From NCBI GenBank assembly GCA_004346725.1, contig SMDE01000005.1, positions 361,479 to 425,478 of the forward strand: a stretch of 64,000 nucleotides of DNA, in the 5' to 3' direction. Position 1 is the first letter of the stretch. Every line of letters starts with the position of its first letter. This stretch comes from Phytobacter diazotrophicus (GTDB taxonomy: Bacteria > Pseudomonadota > Gammaproteobacteria > Enterobacterales > Enterobacteriaceae). Under the pieces are notes generated by a model. It saw only the letters and a list, made by a program, of their open reading frames with translations, was not told the DNA's origin and did no database searches. This document shows, piece after piece, positions 52,235 to 61,219 of the stretch. The translations under genes were made by a program, and so were the position numbers.

Positions 52235-53494
52235 TCAGGCCCCTGTTCGTTGAATGTCGAAGCGTCTGGCGTATTGCTCCGGGTCGGTACCGTCCCAGCG
52301 CGTGCCATCCATCAGTGTGCTGGTTCGCATGGTCTGCGCAGGCGGCGTAATGCCCCCGATAGCCGTGGCGGCATCTTTCCAGATATCGATACGGTTAATG
52401 CGCCCGGCGATGGCGGCATAATCCGGTGCGCTTTTCAGCAGCCCCCAGCGGCGAAACTGGGTTAAAAACCACATGCCGTCGGAGTGCCATGGGTAGCTCA
52501 CCTGGCCGTCATTGAAAAAGCGGATAGCGTGCGCGTCCTGCCAGCGCTTGCCCGCACCGTTGTCGTATTCACCGAGCATGCGCCCGGTCAGATACTGCTC
52601 TTTGGTGTTAAGCCACGCCCGACGCGCGAGGATGCGGGCGGTTTCACGGCGGTTATCATCGGAAGCATCAATCCAGCGGGACGCCTCCATCACCGCACAG
52701 ACCAGCGCACGGGCGGTGTGCGGGTTTTGTTCGACCCAGGCGCTGCGCGTGCCGAGAATTTTTTCCGGATGATCCGGCCACACGGACTGGCTGGTCGCAG
52801 CGGTAAATCCGATGCGGTCATTAATGGCGCGGGCATTCCACGGTTCACCCACGCAAAAACCGACCATATTGCCGATCCGCATGTTCATCACCATTTGCGG
52901 CGGCGGCACGACCACCGTGCGAATGTCGGTAAAGGGGTTGATGCCCGCGCTCGCCAGCCAGTAATAGAGCCACATGGCGTGAGTGCCGGTCGGGAAGGTA
53001 TGGGCAAAGGTGTATGTTCCGGGGGCGCTCTGCCCAATCAGTTTTTTCAGGCTCTCGCCATCGGTGACGCCTTTATCCAGCAGGTCGCTGGAAAGGGTGA
53101 TCCCCTGACCGTTCTGGTTAAGGGTCATCAGGTTGGCCATCGACTGGGTTTTCCCGGCGATCCCGAGTTCCAGCCCGTATAGCAAGCCATAAAGCACGTG
53201 CGCGGCGTCCAGTTCGCCGGAGACCAGTTTGTCGCGCACCGCCGCCCAACTGGCCTCTTTGGTTGGCACCAGGGTGATGCCGTACTTTTTATCGAACCCT
53301 TTCAGGGCAGCAATGACCAGCGGCGCGCAATCGGTCAGCGGAATAAACCCGACACGAACAATAGTCAGTTCCGGTTTGTCGGAACCTGCCGCCCACGCGG
53401 ACTGCATCAGGCCGGGCATCAGCATCGCACCGCCCAGTGCTGCTCCAGCCTGTAGAAAACGCCTGCGCGTTAGTGAAACCGATGAATCGCCCAT
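52235..53494 (-). CDS. nasF: Nitrate-binding protein NasF, Tat-exported
   Basis: 419 aa from the ATG giving MGDSSVSLTRRRFLQAGAAL, with GGGAG upstream; the start at 53542 falls inside the leader terminator. A twin-arginine signal (TRRRFLQAG, residues ~9-17) runs to AWAA, so export is by Tat. The mature part is an NrtA-type solute-binding protein (VGFIPLTDCAPLVIA, HAMWLYYWLASAGINP, NMVGFCVGEPWNARAI). It captures nitrate/nitrite in the periplasm. First gene of nasF-E-D-CB-A. Confidence 0.94.
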   Translation of the reverse strand: MGDSSVSLTRRRFLQAGAALGGAMLMPGLMQSAWAAGSDKPELTIVRVGFIPLTDCAPLVIAALKGFDKKYGITLVPTKEASWAAVRDKLVSGELDAAHVLYGLLYGLELGIAGKTQSMANLMTLNQNGQGITLSSDLLDKGVTDGESLKKLIGQSAPGTYTFAHTFPTGTHAMWLYYWLASAGINPFTDIRTVVVPPPQMVMNMRIGNMVGFCVGEPWNARAINDRIGFTAATSQSVWPDHPEKILGTRSAWVEQNPHTARALVCAVMEASRWIDASDDNRRETARILARRAWLNTKEQYLTGRMLGEYDNGAGKRWQDAHAIRFFNDGQVSYPWHSDGMWFLTQFRRWGLLKSAPDYAAIAGRINRIDIWKDAATAIGGITPPAQTMRTSTLMDGTRWDGTDPEQYARRFDIQRTGA

Positions 53495-53509
53495 ACCCAC
53501 TCCCGAAGC

Positions 53510-53584
53510 AAAAAAAAGCGCCCGTCGATGCTTTCGCACCAATGGACGCCTTTATCCGTATGGTCAGTGAACCGCCGTTGGTTC
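53510..53584 (-). promoter_or_regulatory. nasF attenuation leader (NasR target)
   Basis: Minus strand, 5' to 3': hairpin GAACC-AACGGC-GGTTC (53569-53584) with a six-base loop, then a long hairpin GGCGTCC ... GGGCGC (53518-53550) followed by eight T residues, an intrinsic terminator. This is the two-stem leader known from K. oxytoca nasF, in which NasR with nitrate or nitrite binds the first hairpin and prevents termination at the second. Confidence 0.87.
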
Positions 53585-53619
53585 CCCGCCACAAATGTAT
53601 TCATTTACACATTTAACAA

Positions 53620-53635
53620 TGCAACCACTATGCCA
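53620..53635 (-). promoter_or_regulatory. Sigma-54 promoter of the nas operon
   Basis: TGGCATAGTGGTTGCA on the minus strand gives the -24 GG and -12 GC with the exact 10-bp gap. Upstream, the palindrome CTGCACATGTGCAG (53688-53701) and GAATGTGCAACT nearby resemble NtrC sites. This matches NtrC-dependent nas expression in K. oxytoca. Confidence 0.82.
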
Positions 53636-53725
53636 GGTTACAAGCCGCTGTTTTTCGTGCTTTTCATCTGTTTTCAGGATGTTTTCGCACTGCACATGTG
53701 CAGGGAATGCCCGCAGAATGTGCAA

Positions 53726-54919
53726 CTACTCCTTAGGTGTTAGAGGCCATAATGCCCGTACAGTGAGCAGCGCGCGGGCGATTTCAACCATGCGCTGATT
53801 CTTGTCCATAGCCATTTTGCGCAGACATTGCCAGGCCTGCTCTTCGCTCATGTTCTGGTGATTCATCAGGATATTTTTCGCTTTATCAATCAGCGTGCGT
53901 TCCTCCATGGAATCCTGTAATGAGGCCAGTTGCGCACTAAGCTGCTCCAGTTCACGGGCTTGCTGGCGCACCAGGGGTAAGAGCTGTTTGTCGAGCCGCG
54001 CGGAAAGGCGGTCGCTCGTCGTTTCCTCAATCCAGCTACTGACATTAACGTCGTCGTCTTCCTCCAGCATGGTCGCTGTCGTGTGCATCAGTTCATTGAT
54101 CAGCAACTCTTCCAGCGCACGCAGATGTTCCAGCCTCTGGGTTTGCAGTGCGAACCAGCGTAGCGCCCCTTCGCCGCCGTCTGCGGGGGGCACGCGGGTG
54201 CAGGCCTGGCGACGGAGCTGTTCAATCTCCAGCCCGGCGGTACATTCGCGGGCAAATATCGCACTGACATCAGGCGCCGCAAGTGACAGGAAGGCCTCAA
54301 AACAGGGTTGCTGACCATCAATGCGGTCCACCAGCGACTGGCGCAATGCATCGCTAAATGCCGCCTGGGTAAACCCAATCGCCCCCAGCGCGCGCTCTTG
54401 CCCTACCAGCTCTTTTCCCTGCATAAAACTGTAGAGGGCCACCAGATGTTTAACGATTCTGGGATCATCAACGCTGTCGTTAAGCTGCGGAATAATGCTC
54501 AGCAGATGGCTAATGGTACGGCTGAACTGCGTCATCGCCTGTTCTGCCGTAATACGCTGGGTTTTTATTTGTTCGCGTAACTGTGGAAGTTGTTCCAGAC
54601 ACCCAACAGCGGCGGCAATACGGTGGCATAATGCGCTACTTGCAAGTGGCCTGAGCGTGGCGAGTAACGGTAAAAACGGGGTGATGTTCTCATCGGCAAG
54701 GGCGCTGCTGGCACGACATTCCAGCGCGTAAAGCTGCCCTTTTGAACACAGCCAGATATTCGATGCGCCGCGTTCGCACTGCAACATATGGGTCAGATGG
54801 CTGATTTTTCCCGCCAGCACGCCAAGCTGGGTGAGCTGGTAAAGCTGTTGTTTCTGGACCTGACGCGCATAGCGAAACCAGTCGGTGGCGTCGGGTGTCG
54901 CATCAGTATAATTATTCAT
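53726..54919 (-). CDS. nasR: NasR, nitrate-responsive transcription antiterminator
   Basis: 397 aa from ATG 54919; the longer frame to 55165 is antisense to ychN. The N-terminal NIT (nitrate/nitrite sensing) domain covers residues ~35-290 (QCERGASNIWLCSKGQLY, SFMQGKELVGQERALGA); the C-terminal ANTAR RNA-binding domain covers ~330-390 (IDKAKNILMNHQNMSEEQAW). On sensing nitrate or nitrite it binds the nasF leader hairpin and lets transcription pass the terminator. It lies directly upstream of nasF on the same strand. Confidence 0.95.
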   Translation of the reverse strand: MNNYTDATPDATDWFRYARQVQKQQLYQLTQLGVLAGKISHLTHMLQCERGASNIWLCSKGQLYALECRASSALADENITPFLPLLATLRPLASSALCHRIAAAVGCLEQLPQLREQIKTQRITAEQAMTQFSRTISHLLSIIPQLNDSVDDPRIVKHLVALYSFMQGKELVGQERALGAIGFTQAAFSDALRQSLVDRIDGQQPCFEAFLSLAAPDVSAIFARECTAGLEIEQLRRQACTRVPPADGGEGALRWFALQTQRLEHLRALEELLINELMHTTATMLEEDDDVNVSSWIEETTSDRLSARLDKQLLPLVRQQARELEQLSAQLASLQDSMEERTLIDKAKNILMNHQNMSEEQAWQCLRKMAMDKNQRMVEIARALLTVRALWPLTPKE

Positions 54920-54986
54920 GCTTACTCTCCGTGGCTGTCTGCTGGAGAGTAATAAGCAATAACCATGCCCTATCGAAGGAGTGAAG

Positions 54987-55340
54987 ATGCAAAAGATCGT
55001 GATTGTCGCCAACGGCGCGGCGTACGGCAGTGAATCCTTATTTAACAGTCTGCGTCTGGCCATCGCCCTGCGCGAGCAAGAAGCCGACCTCGATTTACGC
55101 CTGTTTTTAATGTCCGATGCGGTGACCGCCGGGCTGCGTGGGCAAAAACCCGCCGAGGGGTACAATATTCAGCAAATGCTGGAAATCCTTACTGCGCAAA
55201 ATGTACCGGTGAAATTGTGTAAGACCTGCACCGACGGGCGTGGTATCACGACGTTGCCCTTAGTGGATGGCGTGGCGATTGGCACCCTGGTCGAACTGGC
55301 GCAGTGGACGCTGGCGGCAGATAAAGTGCTGACCTTCTAA
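54987..55340 (+). CDS. ychN: YchN, DsrE-like protein
   Basis: 117 aa from ATG 54987 (AAGGA upstream; a GTG two codons earlier is possible). It matches E. coli YchN over its full length: MQKIVIVANGAAYGSESLFN and the conserved Cys pair in KLCKTCTDGRGI. The DsrE/F-like fold forms hexamers and belongs to a family of sulfur-transfer proteins; its own role is unknown. Divergent from nasR. E. coli has ychO as its neighbour; here the nas block lies between. Confidence 0.94.
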   Translation: MQKIVIVANGAAYGSESLFNSLRLAIALREQEADLDLRLFLMSDAVTAGLRGQKPAEGYNIQQMLEILTAQNVPVKLCKTCTDGRGITTLPLVDGVAIGTLVELAQWTLAADKVLTF

Positions 55341-55387
55341 TATTCATCATTCTTTAATACTTTTTTCTTATGGGTGCCTCTCTGGCA

Positions 55388-55415
55388 TCAAGTTTGCCTG
55401 CTGTGCTGCCGATAG
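55388..55415 (+). promoter_or_regulatory. Candidate sigma-28 (flagellar) promoter of the chemoreceptor
   Basis: TCAAGTTT, 12 bp, GCCGATAG. This resembles the consensus TAAAGTTT-N11-GCCGATAA with one extra spacer base. It lies ~35 bp upstream of the chemoreceptor start, as expected for a chemotaxis gene under FliA. Confidence 0.55.
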
Positions 55416-55448
55416 GCATTAAAGACAACACAGCAGGTACTCATAAAT

Positions 55449-57233
55449 ATGTTCAGGTCAATTCGCGCTCGTATCATTGCGGCGACGGCGGGCTGTCTCG
55501 CTATTGCTCTTCTTCTTAACACCGTTATTAACTACCAGGTAACCAGCCAGCATAATCAGGACGCTCAGCAAGACATCCTCACCAGCACCAGCTCCAGCCA
55601 TAGCCTCGCTATCAGCGACTGGGTCAGCAGTAAAACGACCGCCATCTCCTCTCTCCAGAAAGTCGCCCTAACCGACGACCCCGTTCCGGTGTTCACCCAG
55701 ATTGCTCAGGCCGCCGGCTTTATCAACGTCTATGTGGGGTACGCCAGTAAAACGGCCAAATTCTCAAACCCGGACGGTGTGCCTGCGGATTATGATCCGA
55801 CCATTCGTCCCTGGTATCAGCAGGCCGCCAAAGCGGATGCTCCGATAGTCACCGCACCTTATGTCGATGCAGGCAGCGGGAAACTGGTGGTCACCTTCGC
55901 AGTACCAGTCAAAGAAAACGGTACGCTTAAAGCGGTGGTCGCAGGTGATGTGTCAATGGACAGCGTGGTGGCCAACGTCCAGGGTATTAAACCCACCCCA
56001 AACAGCAGCGGACTGTTACTTAACAGTGATGGCAGCGTGATTGCCGCCAACGATGGCAAACTGACGCTGAAACCGTTTGGCGAGGCCATCGGGGAAGTAA
56101 AATTTGCCGATCTGCAAGCGGGTAAACCGCTCACGGGCCTCTTTGCCGGTGCGGAAAAAGCGTTTCTTGCCACCAAAGTGAACGGCACCAACTGGTTGCT
56201 GGTTGTCGCTCTGGACAGCGCAGACGCCACGGCGGGCCTGCGTGCGCAATTAAAAGCCTCAGCCGTTTCGCTGATTGTACTGGTCGTGCTGGCGGGTGCC
56301 CTGATGCACTGGATTGTCGCCACTATGCTCAAGCGCCTGATCACCATTCGTGACGCGATGAACGCAATTAGCAGCGGCACAGATGACCTGTCGCAGCGCT
56401 TGCCGGAACAAGGTAACGATGAAGTGGCGCAAATCGCCCATGCATTTAACGCCTTTAGCGATAAACTCGCCATAGTGATGGTTAAACTGCGCGATTCCAG
56501 CCACTCTGTTCAGCAGGCGGCACAAGAGATTGCGACAGGCAACCAGGATCTGTCAGGGCGTACCGAACAGGCCGCCTCCAGCCTGCGCGAGACCGCCAGT
56601 GCCGTCGAGCAGATTACCGCCTCCGTCGCCCAGTCAACCGATTCCGCCGCTCAGGCTAACGAACAGGCGCACAGCGCCTCTGAGGCGGCGTCACGCGGCG
56701 GCAAAGTGGTATCGCAGGCCATTTCAACCATGCAGACAATCGAAGTGGCGTCGGCCAAAATCGGTGATATTACCAGCGTGATTGACGGGATCGCTTTCCA
56801 GACCAATATCCTGGCGCTGAACGCCTCGGTCGAAGCAGCACGTGCAGGCGAGCAAGGGCGTGGTTTCGCGGTTGTTGCCGGCGAGGTGCGCAACCTTGCC
56901 AGTCGCAGCGCGCAGGCGGCGAAAGAGATTAAATCGTTGATTGATTCGACAACAGACAGCGTGGCAACGGGTTCCCGCTACGTGCGCCTGGCCGGGGAAA
57001 GTATGGGGGAAATTGTCTCCAGCATTGACAGCGTCTCGGTCATTATGCGTGAAATCACCGTCGCCACGAACGAGCAGATGAAAGGTATCCAGGAAATTAA
57101 CCATGCGGTCATCGATCTTGACCGAATGGTGCAGCAAAACGCCGAACTGGTGATCCAGTCAGCCGCCGCCGCAGGCGCGCTGCAGGAACAAGCGGGCGAG
57201 CTTGCTGAAACTGCGGGGCATTTCCGCATTTAA
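55449..57233 (+). CDS. Methyl-accepting chemotaxis protein with dCache sensor
   Basis: 594 aa from ATG 55449. Helix 1 is ~residues 8-28; the periplasmic dCache domain covers ~35-275; helix 2 is ~275-295; then HAMP (~297-350) and a methyl-accepting domain with the CheA/CheW tip [20 protein letters not shown]. The sensor has the pattern [12 protein letters not shown] ... Y ... D (DVSMD), which is the amino-acid-binding dCache signature (Arg-x-Trp-Tyr and a later Asp). The C-terminus (AGHFRI) lacks the NWETF-type CheR tether. Likely an amino-acid receptor; placed next to nas and ychN, but a nitrate role is not supported. Confidence 0.9.
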   Translation: MFRSIRARIIAATAGCLAIALLLNTVINYQVTSQHNQDAQQDILTSTSSSHSLAISDWVSSKTTAISSLQKVALTDDPVPVFTQIAQAAGFINVYVGYASKTAKFSNPDGVPADYDPTIRPWYQQAAKADAPIVTAPYVDAGSGKLVVTFAVPVKENGTLKAVVAGDVSMDSVVANVQGIKPTPNSSGLLLNSDGSVIAANDGKLTLKPFGEAIGEVKFADLQAGKPLTGLFAGAEKAFLATKVNGTNWLLVVALDSADATAGLRAQLKASAVSLIVLVVLAGALMHWIVATMLKRLITIRDAMNAISSGTDDLSQRLPEQGNDEVAQIAHAFNAFSDKLAIVMVKLRDSSHSVQQAAQEIATGNQDLSGRTEQAASSLRETASAVEQITASVAQSTDSAAQANEQAHSASEAASRGGKVVSQAISTMQTIEVASAKIGDITSVIDGIAFQTNILALNASVEAARAGEQGRGFAVVAGEVRNLASRSAQAAKEIKSLIDSTTDSVATGSRYVRLAGESMGEIVSSIDSVSVIMREITVATNEQMKGIQEINHAVIDLDRMVQQNAELVIQSAAAAGALQEQAGELAETAGHFRI

Positions 57234-57239
57234 TCTTCT

Positions 57240-57274
57240 GTCGGCGCGTTTTTCCCCGAATTTAACGCGCCGAC
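57240..57274 (+). terminator. Hairpin after the chemoreceptor gene
   Basis: Perfect 11-bp stem GTCGGCGCGTT/AACGCGCCGAC, 7 bp after the stop. There is no T-run after it, so it may stabilise the message end or act as a Rho-assisted end rather than a classic terminator. Confidence 0.55.
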
Positions 57275-57448
57275 ATAATCCCCCGCCGAATTTTGTCATT
57301 ATTGTTTAATCGTTACGCCATTTTTTGATCAAAGTCAGCATCTGAACCCCTTCCCTTTGGTGTTATGCAATGAGTGAATTGTGAACAAAATCACGCACGG
57401 GATTTTCCCGCAGGGAGTGCGTTGTCGATATATACGGGGTTTAAAACA

Positions 57449-57691
57449 ATGGCGTTGGTAAAAACAAGTTTGAAGTTATTTGGTGGGGATACAGTGGTAG
57501 TACGTTGTTCTGAGAGCTGCCATATCCATCTGATGAGCGAAAAGAGTCAGGCCGCAAGTCAGACTGATGTGTTAAGCGTTCAGGATCGTGCCAGTGCGTA
57601 TCTGGCGGTTCCTTACAGCGGCATCTGGAATGTGCTGATCGATAGCCACAGCCAGTCGCTGGAACATTCCATCAGTTACGTTCCAGCATAA
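57449..57691 (+). CDS. DUF1883-like small protein
   Basis: 80 aa from ATG 57449; an earlier start at 57374 is not supported. The pattern VVVRCSESCHIHLMSE ... VPYSGIWNVLIDSHSQSLEHSISY matches DUF1883-type proteins (V-x-CS-xx-C, LM, WNV-x-ID). The family is sometimes fused to TIR domains in other proteins; a single-domain role is unknown. No signal peptide. It lies between the chemoreceptor and chaC, with a terminator inside chaC's 3' end. Confidence 0.65.
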   Translation: MALVKTSLKLFGGDTVVVRCSESCHIHLMSEKSQAASQTDVLSVQDRASAYLAVPYSGIWNVLIDSHSQSLEHSISYVPA

Positions 57692-57704
57692 GTTAGCATC
57701 ACAC

Positions 57705-58400
57705 TCAGGCGAAACCAGGTTGCATCTCCGGACCTGGTTTTTCTCCCTCCAGCAGCAGACGCACTCTCCCCACCAGCTCGTTGAGGCAATCATCCTGCAT
57801 ACCCAGTTTGATCAGCTCTTGTTCCAGCGAGAACAGATATTGCGCGTTGGTACCCAGCGGGCCACTCGCTGAGGCAATAAGCGGCGCAATTGTCTGCGCG
57901 CGGGTATCGGACTCATAAAGCGGATGACGCGGGTCCATGATGAATACCAGCGCATTTACCGTACGCCCGTCGTCAAGCTCCAGCTTGCGCCAGCTCGGCA
58001 GGTAGCAGCCGGTGATCATCTCGCGTTTCCACAACAGGGAAAGCTCTTCGTGTAGGGTGGATTCTGCCAGGCGATAGGCCACGCCGGTGGTGCGCCCGCC
58101 CTCTTTTAGTGCAAGCATACGTCCGGGCTGGCATGCGCTGCCGCGTCCCGCCGTCAGACGTAAACAAAATGCGCGGTGCCAGCCGGGAAGAGTACCGGTA
58201 CAGGACTCGTCATATTCCAGAGCCGGGTTCCACATCAGCGAACCGTAACCAAAAATCCATACCGGGCCGTCATCCGGGCGGCAAGCCAGCGTCGCTGCAA
58301 GCGATGCTGCTCGTTGCTCCGCCGACCATAACAGCGATTCCTCAATGTCTCCAAACGCCGTTTTACAATCTGCCTTCATCAAGAAATCACGCGTCAACAT
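57705..58400 (-). CDS. chaC: ChaC, glutathione-specific gamma-glutamylcyclotransferase
   Basis: 231 aa from ATG 58400, same length as E. coli ChaC. The substrate-binding motif VWIFGYGSLMWNPALEY lies at residues ~47-63; a catalytic Glu is expected in the SLLWKREMITGCY region. It cleaves glutathione to 5-oxoproline and Cys-Gly in the cytoplasm. It follows chaB on the same strand after a ~180-bp gap with no gene. Confidence 0.93.
   Translation of the reverse strand: MLTRDFLMKADCKTAFGDIEESLLWSAEQRAASLAATLACRPDDGPVWIFGYGSLMWNPALEYDESCTGTLPGWHRAFCLRLTAGRGSACQPGRMLALKEGGRTTGVAYRLAESTLHEELSLLWKREMITGCYLPSWRKLELDDGRTVNALVFIMDPRHPLYESDTRAQTIAPLIASASGPLGTNAQYLFSLEQELIKLGMQDDCLNELVGRVRLLLEGEKPGPEMQPGFA
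57712..57742 (+). terminator. Terminator of the DUF1883-like gene within the chaC 3' end
   Basis: AAACCAGGT-TGCATCTCCGG-ACCTGGTTTTT. It reads as a terminator on the plus strand and overlaps the last codons of chaC on the minus strand. Confidence 0.65.
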
Positions 58401-58578
58401 CTCTTTCTACCTCCGCCACTGCCTGCTTCCTTGCGACGACTTTACTGCCGCCTTCCTGGCGCTTTTCAATGACGATATGCAATTCACAGGCCGTTTTCAA
58501 GTGAACTCTATAGGGCGTAAAGCGAAGGGCGATTCATCATGTTGACAATATAAAAATGTGGCTCACTATTTCAGAGGG

Positions 58579-58809
58579 TTATCGCTTTTTATGCCATTTA
58601 TCGTCGTCACCCTTTTCATAATCATTTTTTACCGCCGCCCAGGCTACGCGATGCGCGGTCTCTTCGCGGCTGGCATCACCGCGGCGGTCGTCTTTATCCT
58701 TATATTGCTCCCAGGCACTATTAAAGGCTTCTTTATAGATTTCCTGGGCGTGGGCAGGCAGGACATGTTGCACGCTATCGGGTAAGTCTGATTTCGTTTT
58801 ATAGGGCAT
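58579..58809 (-). CDS. chaB: ChaB
   Basis: 76 aa from the ATG giving MPYKTKSDLPDSVQHVLPAH; a longer frame to 58830 overlaps the ribosome site. The ChaB fold is a small charged helical protein proposed to regulate the ChaA antiporter; no enzyme activity is known. It is divergent from chaA, as in E. coli, with AT-rich DNA between them. Confidence 0.92.
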   Translation of the reverse strand: MPYKTKSDLPDSVQHVLPAHAQEIYKEAFNSAWEQYKDKDDRRGDASREETAHRVAWAAVKNDYEKGDDDKWHKKR

Positions 58810-59078
58810 CGTATATACCTCCTTAAGCAAAAACTTAAGTCTGGTTTATTCTTCCCGTCTTATCCAACCGATTTTGATTTTCGACAAAACCCCAATGGCA
58901 TTACATTGTTAATTAACTATATTTTCCATTAAATCTTTATAAATATTCATCTCTAAGCAGAAAATTCGCATGACGTAAAAAAGCGTAAAAAAGGGATAAT
59001 GAAAGGCGAATGTTTGTTATTTTATGCGCCCTGAATTTCTTTCTATAATTACAAATACCTGCTGGTTGGAGATCAACA

Positions 59079-60179
59079 ATGACAACAACGCACGAGGCGG
59101 TTAAAACCCGCCACAAGGAGACTTCGCTCATTTTCCCGGTTCTGGCACTGGCAGCCCTGCTTTATTGGGGAAACAGTCAGTCGCTGCCAGTGATAATCGG
59201 AATGAATGCTCTGGCCCTGGTGGGGATTCTTGCCAGCGCATTTAGCGTCGTACGCCACGCCGATGTTCTTGCTCACCGTCTCGGTGAACCCTATGGCTCA
59301 TTAATTTTAAGCCTTTCTGTCGTTATTCTTGAAGTGAGTCTGATTTCTGCGTTAATGGCAACCGGCGATGCTGCGCCAACGCTCATGCGCGACACACTTT
59401 ATTCCATCATTATGATCGTTAGCGGTGGTCTGGTTGGCTTCTCGTTATTGCTCGGTGGGCGGAAATTTGCCACGCAATATGTGAACCTGTTCGGCATCAA
59501 GCAATATATGATTGCCCTCTTCCCGCTGGCCATTATTGTTCTGGTCTTCCCGGTGGCCTTAGAAGGCGGCAATTTCACGACCGGACAATCATTACTGGTG
59601 GCCCTTATTTCTGCCGCTATGTATGGCGTATTCCTGCTGATTCAAACGAAAACGCATCAGAGTCTGTTCGTTTATGAGCACGAAGATGACGGCGACGATG
59701 ATGACCCGCACCACGGCAAACCGTCTGCGCACAGTAGCGGCTGGCACACCGTCTGGCTGCTGGTCCATCTGATTGCCGTTATTGCGGTCACCAAGATGAA
59801 TGCCAATCCGCTGGAAAATCTGCTGACGGAAATGAATGCGCCTGTTGCCTTTACCGGCTTCCTGGTTGCACTGTTGATTCTCTCTCCCGAAGGCTTGGGC
59901 GCCCTGAAAGCGGTATTAAATAATCAGGTGCAGCGTGCAATGAATCTGTTCTTCGGCTCAGTTCTGGCGACCATTTCGTTGACCGTACCGGTTGTCACGC
60001 TGATTGCCTGGGTGACCGGTAATGATTTGATGTTTGGCCTGGGCAAACCGGAGCTGGTGGTGATGCTGGCGTCATTGATGCTGTGCCATATTTCGTTTTC
60101 AACGGGTCGCACCAATGTCCTGAACGGCGCCGCACATCTGGCACTGTTTGCGGCCTATTTGATGACGATTTTTGCCTGA
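59079..60179 (+). CDS. chaA: ChaA, Na+(K+)(Ca2+)/H+ antiporter
   Basis: 366 aa from ATG 59079. Eleven hydrophobic helices in two CaCA repeats; signature GEPYGSLILSLSVVILEVSL (repeat 1) and LLILSPEGLGALKAVLNNQV (repeat 2), separated by an acidic, His-containing loop (HEDDGDDDDPHHG, ~residue 207). It extrudes sodium, potassium or calcium at alkaline pH. Last conserved backbone gene before the T6SS block. Confidence 0.95.
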   Translation: MTTTHEAVKTRHKETSLIFPVLALAALLYWGNSQSLPVIIGMNALALVGILASAFSVVRHADVLAHRLGEPYGSLILSLSVVILEVSLISALMATGDAAPTLMRDTLYSIIMIVSGGLVGFSLLLGGRKFATQYVNLFGIKQYMIALFPLAIIVLVFPVALEGGNFTTGQSLLVALISAAMYGVFLLIQTKTHQSLFVYEHEDDGDDDDPHHGKPSAHSSGWHTVWLLVHLIAVIAVTKMNANPLENLLTEMNAPVAFTGFLVALLILSPEGLGALKAVLNNQVQRAMNLFFGSVLATISLTVPVVTLIAWVTGNDLMFGLGKPELVVMLASLMLCHISFSTGRTNVLNGAAHLALFAAYLMTIFA

Positions 60180-60279
60180 TGCAAATAAGGGCGTCTGTAG
60201 TCAGTAATGAGCCGATCTTGTTAGCACGCTATGCTGGCCTGGTTTTTCAGGTCAGCGATAGCAAGTGACTTATATTCTT

Positions 60280-60648
60280 TTATTGTGGTTTTGGACATTC
60301 AGCCATACGGCGCAGAAAGAAACTTTCGTTGATAGAAACCCCTGTATCTACCGTATGCAAATCATGAGCAAAATAAGCATGAAGTGTATTTATTCCTGGC
60401 CATGTGATGTCGGGGAGTTTTTCGCCATTCCATGCCTTATGATAAAAATCGAGGAACAGCTCAGCCCGTCTCGATGCAGGAAAATAAATCTCTTTATGGT
60501 TGTCCATGCGAGTATCCATTTGTCGCCCGTAATTAAAATCATTTGATAATCCGGTGGCGACACGCTTGACATCATCCAGCCATCCCCAGAGTGATTTAAG
60601 TTCAGCAATCTGCGCCTTTATCTCTTCAGATTTTCGATTCGGGTTCAC
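60280..60648 (-). pseudogene. Orphan fragment, possible effector or immunity gene end
   Basis: A 122-codon minus frame opens with GTG 60648 (AGGGG upstream): NPNRKSEEIKAQIAELKSLW, DFYHKAWNGEKLPDITWPGI, then SFFLRRMAECPKPQ. It is unrecognised and soluble. It lies downstream of decayed frames in the T6SS block, so it is probably a remnant cargo or immunity piece, though an intact small gene is possible. Confidence 0.4.
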
Positions 60649-60699
60649 CCCTGTTCCTGCAAGCGGACCATACTCGCTTATCTTTTCACGACGCGCTCA

Positions 60700-61219
60700 C
60701 GACAGTTTCTCACCCAGGTGATTAAGCTCGGTGCAGTAGAGTTAATATTGCTTTGCCAGCCAGATAAAATAGATATCAAGATAGAAATCAAAGGCGGCGT
60801 CTCTGCGGCATCCGTGCCATAGATATTGGAGTAAGTCGCCCCCGCCAGTACTGGTTTACCTCAGATTTATAGTCAGCCATCCAGTCAGTAACAGAACGCC
60901 CTTCGACGGTATCGTTGATTGCGCCCGTACTGCGCCCCCGGTATCTAATGATGCCATCATCGTTTGGCCTCCTGCTGAACATGATTTTTAAAGGCGCCCA
61001 TCAGTTTTGATTCCATCGCCGTAAAGCTTGCCTTTGACATCCTGCCGTACGCAGCCTGCCCCGATAACCTGACCAATATTCCACAGCACTATCAGTACGG
61101 GCACCATTCCAGATGGCGGCCCCAATTGAGGAGCACTCAAATCTGTTTATCAGTTGCCAGTGCAGTACAGGAAAATTTTCATTCAGTATTTTCGCTACCT
61201 CCAGTTTCATATACCTCAA
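60700..61219 (-). pseudogene. Decayed frames between the T6SS operon and chaA
   Basis: A frame starts MKLEVAKILNENFPVLHWQL (from 61210) and continues NRFECSSIGAAIWNGARTDS. Near 61060 it seems to shift: another frame reads SGQAAYGRMSKASFTAMESK, then LMGAFKNHVQQEAKR and a TGA overlapping an ATG (MMASLDTGGAVRAQS), the 4-bp overlap style of the adjacent operon. That frame breaks too, and VEGRSVTDWMADYKSEVNQY appears in another phase. At least two frameshifts are implied; the original proteins are not recognised. Confidence 0.45.

Noticed and set aside
55449..57233. Nitrate/nitrite chemoreceptor inferred from neighbours
   Set aside because: The sensor domain has the amino-acid dCache pattern and no NIT or PilJ-type nitrate domain.
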